NCBI GenBank assembly: GCA_041654095.1
Contig: JBAZED010000020.1
Location: 1-12,125, forward strand
Source: UBA1424 sp041654095
Lineage (GTDB): Bacteria; Bacillota_I; Bacilli_A; RFN20; CAG-826
DNA: 12,125 bases
Direction of reading: 5' to 3'
The notes below the pieces were generated by a model, which made no database searches, had not been told where the DNA came from, and saw only the letters and a list, made by a program, of their open reading frames with translations. Within the stretch, counting starts at the first letter, position 1. The number at the start of each line of letters is the position of its first letter. The position numbers and the translations under genes were made by a program. This document shows, in pieces, positions 7,270 to 12,125 of this stretch.

Positions 7270-9399
7270 TTAATCGAAGATGCTAAAAGCCAGGAAGATG
7301 TAGGCCATCAGCGAAGCCACCAAGGAAACGACGGTAATCTGCGTGTTAATCGACGGGCCGGCCGTGTCTTTAAACGGATCGCCAACGGTGTCGCCGGTCA
7401 CCGCGGCCTTGTGCGCAAAACTTCCTTTCCCGCCGTGATGTCCGGACTCGATATACTTTTTGGTATTGTCCCAGAGACCACCGGAGTTGGACATGAAGAG
7501 AGCGAGGAGCAAACCGACGACGATATTGCCGACTAGGAATCCGCCGATAGCTTTAACGCCACCGATAAATCCGACGGCGATGGTCACGGCGATGGCAAAC
7601 AAACCCGCGATGACTAATTCGCTGAGGGCCCCTTTCGTCGCGATGTCGATGCATTTGTCATATTCGGGAGCAACGCCTTCCACGCCTTCTTTCAGACCTG
7701 GAATGTCGTTGAATTGGCGATGGATTTCTTTGATCATGCGCTGGGCATTGCGGTTGACTCCGAGCATCAGCAAAGCCGAGAAAACGGCCGGCACTGCCGC
7801 TCCGACGAGAAGCCCGAAGAAGATGATGGGATTCATGACGTCAAAACCGAGGAGTCCGGCGCCGAGGGCGTTGGCCTCCGACATGAAAGCGCCAAGTAAG
7901 GCGATAACAGTCAATCCGGCAGCCCCGATTGCAAAGCCCTTTGTGACGGCTTTAACCGTGTTGCCGGCGCTATCGAGGCGGTCGGTGATTTCTAGCGCTT
8001 CCTCACCGAGATTGCCCATCTCGACCAAGCCGCGGGCATTGTCGACAATCGGACCATAAGCGTCGTTTGAAATAATCATGCCAACGATGGAGAGCATGCC
8101 GACGGCGGCCATCGAAATGCCAAACATCCCGGCCGTGGCCGAATCAGTGGCGATTCCCATCGTCAAGAAATACGAACCAAGGGCGGAGACGCCGATGCCG
8201 ACCATCGCGGGGAAGACGCTTAAGAAGCCATAGGAAACACCTGACAAAATCGTAAAGGCGGGTCCTGACTCCGAAGCTTCTCCCACCATATGAACCGGTT
8301 TTCGGCTGTCATCCGTAAAATAGTCAGTCGCTAAACCGATGATAACACCGACGAGCAAGCCGAGGACGGCTGAACCCCAAATATTCCAATAAATGTGCCC
8401 CGTTCCAACATCGAGGACAAAATCAAAGATGACCGTGATAATCGCCGTCAAAACAAAATAGATAGCGGTCGTGAGATATGTGCTGCTATTTAATGCTTTC
8501 GTCGGATTGCCATGCTTGCCGATATTAGCGGTTGCTACGCCGATGATGGAAGATAGCAATCCCGCTGTCGCAAACAAAAAGACTAACGGGATAAATTTTG
8601 GATCAAGGGCGATAGCCAAAACCAAAGCGGCCGCCAAGGAAGCGACGTTGGAGTCGAATAGATCAGCTCCCATGCCGGCGACGTCGCCGACGTTATCCCC
8701 GACATTATCGGCGATGACGGCGGGATTGCGCGGATCGTCTTCCGGAATGTTGAGTTCGACTTTTCCAACTAAGTCGGCGCTGATGTCAGCGGTTTTCGTG
8801 AAGATTCCACCGCCGGCTTTGGCGAATAAGGCTAAGGAGCTCGCTCCAAAGCTAAATCCAATTAAAATTCGAGCGCTCTCGACCCAGCTGTAAGTGGCCC
8901 AGAAAACAATCGTGACGCCCAATAAGCAACTGGCGACGACGGCCATGCCCATGACTGCTCCGCCGCGGAAACCGGCCATAAACGATGGTTTGATTCCTCT
9001 GGTGGCGGCTTCCGCCGATTTGATGTTGGCAATCGTCGCGATATCGATGCCAATTTTGCCGGCTATGGCCGAGAAGACCGTGCCAAATAAATAGGAAATG
9101 CCCATCGCGATGTTCGGGAGGGCGGCCGCGATATTGGGGATATTCGAATCGACCTGCCAAATCGGTTTTGGGAGGAAGATGACGATGAAGACAAAGAGGA
9201 TTCCGGCGAAAATGGCCAAGATCATATATTCGCGTTTTAGAAAAGTGTTTGCCCCGCGTTTGATTAAATTCGCCACGTAAGCGATTTTTCCATTTCTCGA
9301 CTCGAGTTTTTTGACCCATAAAGCCATCCAGATAGCTACCCCGATGGCAATCAGTGAAACAGCAATTGCGATGAGATAAGCCCATAATTCATTCCCCAT
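7270..9399 (-). CDS. hppA: Membrane-bound proton-translocating pyrophosphatase, K+-independent type
   Basis: Hydrolyses cytoplasmic pyrophosphate and pumps ions across the membrane. It has 709 residues and about 16 hydrophobic segments, as expected. Signature sites are present: GGGIFTKTADISADLVGKVE at 196-215, the metal-pyrophosphate aspartates DNVGDNVGD at 231-239, SNSGGLWDN at 637-645 and TGDTVGDPFKDTAGPSIN at 668-685. GNTVKAVTKG at 479-488 carries Lys483 where K+-dependent enzymes have alanine, plus a following threonine. This marks the K+-independent class, which in known members pumps protons rather than sodium. The gene is convergent with the operon on the other strand and has AGGAG six bases before its ATG, plus a good promoter at 9440-9468. 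It probably conserves energy from biosynthetic pyrophosphate in a fermentative cell; no link to the neighbouring lipid genes is evident. Identity is very secure; ion specificity is inferred from the signature. Confidence 0.97.
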   Translation of the reverse strand: MGNELWAYLIAIAVSLIAIGVAIWMALWVKKLESRNGKIAYVANLIKRGANTFLKREYMILAIFAGILFVFIVIFLPKPIWQVDSNIPNIAAALPNIAMGISYLFGTVFSAIAGKIGIDIATIANIKSAEAATRGIKPSFMAGFRGGAVMGMAVVASCLLGVTIVFWATYSWVESARILIGFSFGASSLALFAKAGGGIFTKTADISADLVGKVELNIPEDDPRNPAVIADNVGDNVGDVAGMGADLFDSNVASLAAALVLAIALDPKFIPLVFLFATAGLLSSIIGVATANIGKHGNPTKALNSSTYLTTAIYFVLTAIITVIFDFVLDVGTGHIYWNIWGSAVLGLLVGVIIGLATDYFTDDSRKPVHMVGEASESGPAFTILSGVSYGFLSVFPAMVGIGVSALGSYFLTMGIATDSATAGMFGISMAAVGMLSIVGMIISNDAYGPIVDNARGLVEMGNLGEEALEITDRLDSAGNTVKAVTKGFAIGAAGLTVIALLGAFMSEANALGAGLLGFDVMNPIIFFGLLVGAAVPAVFSALLMLGVNRNAQRMIKEIHRQFNDIPGLKEGVEGVAPEYDKCIDIATKGALSELVIAGLFAIAVTIAVGFIGGVKAIGGFLVGNIVVGLLLALFMSNSGGLWDNTKKYIESGHHGGKGSFAHKAAVTGDTVGDPFKDTAGPSINTQITVVSLVASLMAYIFLAFSIFD

Positions 9400-9439
9400 A
9401 CTGTGCTCCTTGCAACATTATTTGCTCGCGCTATATTTA

Positions 9440-9468
9440 ATTATAATGCAATGCTAATCCGCTGCGAA
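9440..9468 (-). promoter_or_regulatory. Sigma-70-type promoter of hppA
   Basis: Reading the minus strand, TTCGCA (9468-9463; four of six consensus bases) is separated by exactly 17 bases from a perfect TATAAT (9445-9440). Transcription would start near 9433 and leave a leader of about 34 bases carrying the AGGAG site. The -10 box sits in the palindrome ATTATAAT (9440-9447), so it reads TATAAT on the plus strand too. Confidence 0.7.
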
Positions 9469-9470
9469 TA

Positions 9471-9495
9471 GCCCTCTTTTTTACAGGGCGGTTTT
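9471..9495 (+). terminator. Weak terminator-like stem-loop in the divergent region
   Basis: GCCCT (9471-9475) can pair with AGGGC (9485-9489) around a nine-base loop, followed by GG and five T residues. This looks like a small intrinsic terminator or attenuator on the plus strand. There is no plus-strand gene before it, so it would act only on a transcript starting from the symmetrical -10 box at 9442-9447. It could instead be a chance structure. Confidence 0.3.
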
Positions 9496-9496
9496 T

Positions 9497-9532
9497 AAAG
9501 GCCAATTCGCGTGGGTCGCGATCAAGGCCTTT
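9497..9532. other. Nested stem-loop in the hppA-GDPD intergenic region
   Basis: An outer 7-bp stem, AAAGGCC (9497-9503) with GGCCTTT (9526-9532), encloses an inner 5-bp stem, TCGCG (9507-9511) with CGCGA (9517-9521), which has a TGGGT loop. The internal loops are three and four bases. Two stacked perfect helices in 36 non-coding bases suggest a real RNA structure or protein-binding site. It is followed closely by another hairpin at 9539-9562. Confidence 0.5.
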
Positions 9533-9538
9533 GGCATA

Positions 9539-9562
9539 TGCCGCCGCAAAACTAAGGCGGCA
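9539..9562. other. Second intergenic stem-loop
   Basis: TGCCGCC (9539-9545) pairs with GGCGGCA (9556-9562), a GC-rich 7-bp stem with a ten-base loop. It lacks a following T-run on either strand, so it is not an ordinary terminator. It lies about 100 bases before the GDPD start and may be part of a structured leader or a regulator-binding site. Confidence 0.4.
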
Positions 9563-9573
9563 ATCGCTGAATA

Positions 9574-9602
9574 TTACGATGAGATTATAAAACGCGTATA
9601 AA
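9574..9602 (+). promoter_or_regulatory. Possible promoter of the GDPD gene
   Basis: TTACGA (9574-9579) and TATAAA (9597-9602) are 17 bases apart on the plus strand. The -35 match is poor. Several other AT-rich boxes occur between 9585 and 9636, including TACAAT at 9624-9629, so the exact promoter is uncertain. Confidence 0.3.
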
Positions 9603-9660
9603 AAATAAACCCGCTTCGTCTTTTACAATGTAAAATAGGAGTTAAAGGAGATGGGAAGAT

Positions 9661-10392
9661 ATGAATGATCTCAGCAACTTTTTGGATACGCCCCTCGCTC
9701 ATCGCGGACTCCATGATGAGCGTTTTGACGAAAATAGCCTCAGCGCTTTCAAGGCCGCCGTCGACAAAGGATACGGCATTGAACTCGATGTTCATCTTAT
9801 CAAAGACGGCACGCTCGCGGTCGTCCACGATAATTGCTTAAAACGCGTGGCCGACCTCGATCGATTGGTCAGCGATATGACAATTGAGGAATTAAAAGCG
9901 ACACAGCTCCTCATTTCCAAAGAAAAAATCCCGACTCTTGACGAAGTCCTCAAGGTCGTGGCTGGTCGCGTTCCCCTCCTCATCGAGATGAAAGTCGACG
10001 GACCTTTTAATCCATCACTCCCTAAAACGATCATCAAATCGCTCAAGGATTATCCGGATACAAATAAAATCGCCATCGAATCATTTAATCCCTATGCACT
10101 TCGCTGGCTCAGCAAGAACTATGCGAAATTATACCCATATGGCCAATTGATATCTTTTGGACTAGAAAACATCAGCAAGTTCGCTTTATGGATGTTCAAG
10201 TCGCTCAATATTCGCCACGTCTCCAAACCATCCTTTCTGGCCTTTGACATCAACTATTTGCCAAATAGAAAAATACGCCGGCTCCGAAAACGCGGTCACT
10301 TGGTCGTTTCGTGGACAATCGATAGCGAAGCGAAGCGCTTATTGGCGATACGAGAAACCAGCAATTATATATTTGAATCAATAAGGCCGTAA
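9661..10392 (+). CDS. Cytoplasmic glycerophosphodiester phosphodiesterase
   Basis: Hydrolyses glycerophosphodiesters (deacylated phospholipids) to glycerol-3-phosphate and an alcohol. The TIM-barrel GDPD motifs are complete in 243 residues: His14-Arg15-Gly16, Glu24-Asn25, Glu41-x-Asp43 (metal binding), His56-Asp57, and Glu109-x-Lys111. The SWTID strand stands near 220. There is no signal peptide or membrane segment, so it should be cytoplasmic, as with UgpQ-type enzymes. The C-terminus ends YIFESIRP where many relatives have a TD-x-P strand end, a modest deviation. ATG 9661 follows AAGGAG at 9645-9650 by ten bases, with GGGAAG nearer. It is divergent from hppA and has its own terminator. It is not in the region 1 operon, but its product is the likely substrate of that operon's dehydrogenase. 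Confidence 0.93.
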   Translation: MNDLSNFLDTPLAHRGLHDERFDENSLSAFKAAVDKGYGIELDVHLIKDGTLAVVHDNCLKRVADLDRLVSDMTIEELKATQLLISKEKIPTLDEVLKVVAGRVPLLIEMKVDGPFNPSLPKTIIKSLKDYPDTNKIAIESFNPYALRWLSKNYAKLYPYGQLISFGLENISKFALWMFKSLNIRHVSKPSFLAFDINYLPNRKIRRLRKRGHLVVSWTIDSEAKRLLAIRETSNYIFESIRP

Positions 10393-10405
10393 AAAGGCCT
10401 TTTTT
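10383..10405 (+). terminator. GDPD terminator overlapping the stop codon
   Basis: AAGGCC (10383-10388) pairs with GGCCTT (10396-10401) around a seven-base loop and is followed by a T-run to 10405. The left arm encodes the last residues and the loop contains the TAA stop (10390-10392), so the hairpin begins inside the gene. Confidence 0.8.
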
Positions 10406-10406
10406 G

Positions 10407-10437
10407 TTGGTTTATCTCATCCCGTTTGTGCTAACAT
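10407..10437 (+). promoter_or_regulatory. Possible promoter of the MFS transporter
   Basis: TTGGTT (10407-10412) is followed after 19 bases by TAACAT (10432-10437), which is preceded by TGC, an extended -10 motif that can make up for the long spacer. It sits just after the GDPD terminator, so the transporter is probably its own unit. A small stem, TGCGT/ACGCA (10450-10464), follows just before the ribosome site. Confidence 0.4.
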
Positions 10438-10476
10438 TTTAGGTGGATATGCGTTAACGACGCACAGGAGAGGATT

Positions 10477-12006
10477 ATGAAACTGAACATTAAGCGAACC
10501 TTTTTAGTGGGCTTAGCCTTTTTGATCATCAGCATGTTTTGGCAAATATACGACGGCGTCATGTCAATCATCTTGGTGAACAACTTCGGGCTCAATCAAG
10601 CTTCCTCGGGCATCTTGCTGGCCCTCGATAATATCCTGGCTTTGGTTTTCCTACCGCTTTTCGGAGCGTGGTCCGATAAGACCACAGCGAAGATGGGCAA
10701 AAGAAAACCCTATATTTTGATTGGCACAGTCATCGCCGCCATCATCTTTGTCGCGCTAGCAGTCGTTGATTACTATCAGTTCCAAGCAGTCCGCGCCGAT
10801 CAGATTTCAGCGATGTTAGAAATCAAGGTCGACGGCGTCGTCACCGGCTATTATTTCACTGTCAAAGGTGTCATCCAAGAGATTCTGACGCTCGATGGCA
10901 GCGGCTACACATATATAACCGAAGTCGCCGACAAAATTTCGGAGCTCAGAGCCGCTTATATTTTCAAAGAAATCACGCAGCCCAATATGATTTATCTAGG
11001 CTCGTTTATCGGCATTTTGTTCATCGTCTTGTTAGCTATGTGTTCATTTAGAACACCAGCTGTCTCGCTCATGCCAGATGTCACGATCAAACCACTTCGT
11101 TCCAAAGCGAACGCAATCATCAACGCGATGGGCACCATCGGCGGTGCTATTTCTCTCGTTCTTATCATGGTCTTGGGAACGGTTAAGACGGGCAGGACGG
11201 GCAATTACTGGTCCTTTAACTACATCCTTCTCTTTGCCATTGTCGCCGGCCTCATGCTCGCGCTCCTCGCCATTTTCATGTTCCTCGTCAAAGAGGTCAA
11301 GTGGACGAATGAGATGCAGAGCGTGTCGCGTGAACTCGGCCTCGAAACGGAAGAGGACGAAAAAGTGGCCAAAGGCAGCCGCGACCACAAAATGCCCAAA
11401 GACGTTAAAAAGAGTTTTATCTTGATATTAATATCGATTTTCCTCTGGTTTTTTGCCTATAATGCCGCTTCAAGCAAACTGACCCTCTACGCTCAAAACA
11501 TCCTTCAGATCGAAAACTATACATTCCCAGCTATGGTCGGTTTTGTCGCTGCGCTCATCGCCTTTTACCCAATTGGCATACTCTCGACAAAAATCGGGCG
11601 CAAAAATACAATTCTCACCGGTATCATCGTCCTGATTCTCGGTTTCATCGCCGTCTTTGTCGCCAGTCTTTTATCACTGGGCTGGCTCATTTACGTCGCG
11701 ATGGTCATCGTCGGCTTTGGCTGGGCAGCCATCAATGTCAACTCTTACCCGATGGTCGTCGAAATGTCGAAAGGTCCCAATATCGGCGTCTTCACCGGCT
11801 ACTATTATGCGGCCAGCATGCTGGCTCAAGCTGTCACGCCCGTTCTTTCGGGACTTCTAATGGATGAGTTCGGAATGCTTCCGGTTCTCTTCCCCTATGC
11901 CATTTTCTTCTCCATCGCCGCCTTCGTAACTATGTTGTTCGTCAAGCACGGCGAGCCCAAACGCATTGACAGCGAGCCGACCCACGCGCCAGCCACAAGC
12001 GAATAA
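10477..12006 (+). CDS. MFS transporter, GPH/SLC45-like sugar carrier with extracytoplasmic insert
   Basis: A 12-helix major-facilitator protein of 509 residues in the inner membrane. Motif A lies in the cytoplasmic loop after helix 2 (GAWSDKTTAKMGKRKP, 63-78), and the helix 4-5 region has RTPAVSLMPDVT...RSKANAI (192-213), the pattern of GPH and SLC45-type sugar carriers that run by cation symport. Helices lie roughly at 8-28, 40-62, 78-97, 171-190, 210-235 and 248-272 in the first half and from 314 onward in the second, where motif A recurs weakly as STKIGRKN (370-377). Residues 98-168 between helices 3 and 4 are polar and face outside, much longer than normal. A charged cytoplasmic loop covers about 275-312. 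AGGAG at 10466-10470 is six bases before ATG. The substrate is unknown; an oligosaccharide or glycoside is likely. No sugar hydrolase lies in the window. Confidence 0.85.
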   Translation: MKLNIKRTFLVGLAFLIISMFWQIYDGVMSIILVNNFGLNQASSGILLALDNILALVFLPLFGAWSDKTTAKMGKRKPYILIGTVIAAIIFVALAVVDYYQFQAVRADQISAMLEIKVDGVVTGYYFTVKGVIQEILTLDGSGYTYITEVADKISELRAAYIFKEITQPNMIYLGSFIGILFIVLLAMCSFRTPAVSLMPDVTIKPLRSKANAIINAMGTIGGAISLVLIMVLGTVKTGRTGNYWSFNYILLFAIVAGLMLALLAIFMFLVKEVKWTNEMQSVSRELGLETEEDEKVAKGSRDHKMPKDVKKSFILILISIFLWFFAYNAASSKLTLYAQNILQIENYTFPAMVGFVAALIAFYPIGILSTKIGRKNTILTGIIVLILGFIAVFVASLLSLGWLIYVAMVIVGFGWAAINVNSYPMVVEMSKGPNIGVFTGYYYAASMLAQAVTPVLSGLLMDEFGMLPVLFPYAIFFSIAAFVTMLFVKHGEPKRIDSEPTHAPATSE

Positions 12007-12023
12007 CGATCAATCAGATAATC

Positions 12024-12044
12024 AAAAACCCGCGGAATAAACGG
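12024..12044 (+). other. Possible broken terminator after the MFS gene
   Basis: AAAAACCCGCGG (12024-12035) looks like the left arm of an intrinsic terminator, followed by an AATAAA loop, but the expected right arm and T-run are missing after CGG (12042-12044). No other terminator is visible after the transporter. The break falls just before the direct repeats. Confidence 0.25.
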
Positions 12045-12047
12045 ACT

Positions 12048-12120
12048 CTCTTAACTAAATGGTGGGGTTTTGTGGGGTAGACGATAAAACCTATCAAAAC
12101 TCTTAACTAAAAGGTGGGGT
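12048..12120. repeat. Two 21-base direct repeats, possible insertion-sequence end
   Basis: Copies at 12048-12068 and 12100-12120 share CTCTTAACTAAA and GGTGGGGT and differ at one base; their starts are 52 bases apart. GTGGGGT also occurs a third time at 12072-12078. Read on the minus strand from 12122, the sequence begins TGACCCCACC, and multiple subterminal direct repeats behind a TG terminus are typical of IS21-family ends. No transposase is present in the window, so the element is either beyond the right edge or reduced to one end. Confidence 0.5.
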
Positions 12121-12125
12121 CATGG

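Noticed and set aside
7460..8059. Long plus-strand open frame of 199 codons opposite hppA
   Set aside because: It lies entirely antisense to the well-conserved pyrophosphatase, has low-complexity P/A/S/K-rich composition and lacks a ribosome site or recognisable motif.
8852..9385. 177-codon minus-strand frame overlapping the start of hppA
   Set aside because: It is the same strand shifted by one frame from the hppA coding sequence, rich in R, H and S, with no motif.
9400..9433. Riboswitch or leader regulator in the hppA 5' region
   Set aside because: The promoter places the start near 9433, which leaves only about 34 bases before the ATG, too short for a known riboswitch.
11044..11425. Overlapping open frames of about 115 codons on both strands within the MFS gene
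   Set aside because: Both fall inside the transporter frame, have skewed H/E/R or S/R-rich composition and resemble no family.
1..12125. CRISPR array, tRNA or rRNA genes
   Set aside because: No regularly spaced repeats beyond the two-copy pair at the right end, and no cloverleaf or rRNA-like sequence was seen.

Overview
The window reads as a bacterial chromosome segment with the standard genetic code (TGA is used as a stop). The organism looks like a fermentative anaerobe of the Bacillota/Mycoplasmatota (Bacilli or Tenericutes-like) type: strong AGGAG ribosome sites, tightly overlapping genes, a GlpA/GlpB/DUF1667 type glycerol-phosphate oxidising set and a membrane pyrophosphatase. A spirochaete or other anaerobe cannot be excluded from sequence alone. 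Every coding region is intact.

Region 1 (1-7254, + strand) is one compact six-gene operon. It opens with a palindrome that is probably a TetR operator, followed by a TetR regulator, a GlpA-like FAD/[2Fe-2S] glycerol-3-phosphate dehydrogenase with an extra N-terminal BON-like domain, a GlpB-like FAD/NAD(P) oxidoreductase, a four-cysteine DUF1667 protein, an FGGY-family kinase that is not a textbook GlpK, and a flavoenzyme closely resembling alkylglycerone-phosphate synthase (AGPS), the ether-bond-forming enzyme of plasmalogen synthesis. Neighbouring genes overlap by 1 to 10 bases, so translation is probably coupled. The set suggests kinase -> glycerol-3-phosphate (or alkyl-glycerol-phosphate) -> DHAP (or alkyl-DHAP), linked to ether-lipid chemistry by the AGPS-like enzyme. 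This is the most interesting part of the window.

Region 2 (7228-9468, - strand) is hppA, a membrane proton-pumping pyrophosphatase carrying the lysine signature of the K+-independent class. It converges on the operon and shares a bidirectional terminator with it. It has its own recognisable promoter.

Region 3 (9400-10405, + strand) is a 260-base divergent intergenic region with three consecutive stem-loops, then a cytoplasmic glycerophosphodiester phosphodiesterase whose terminator hairpin runs through its own stop codon. Its product, glycerol-3-phosphate, is the presumed substrate of the region 1 dehydrogenase.

Region 4 (10407-12125, + strand) is a GPH/SLC45-like MFS sugar transporter with an unusual roughly 70-residue extracytoplasmic insert. 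After it comes a 119-base tail with a 21-base direct repeat (one mismatch, 52-base period) that looks like the end of an insertion sequence, and what may be half of a broken terminator.
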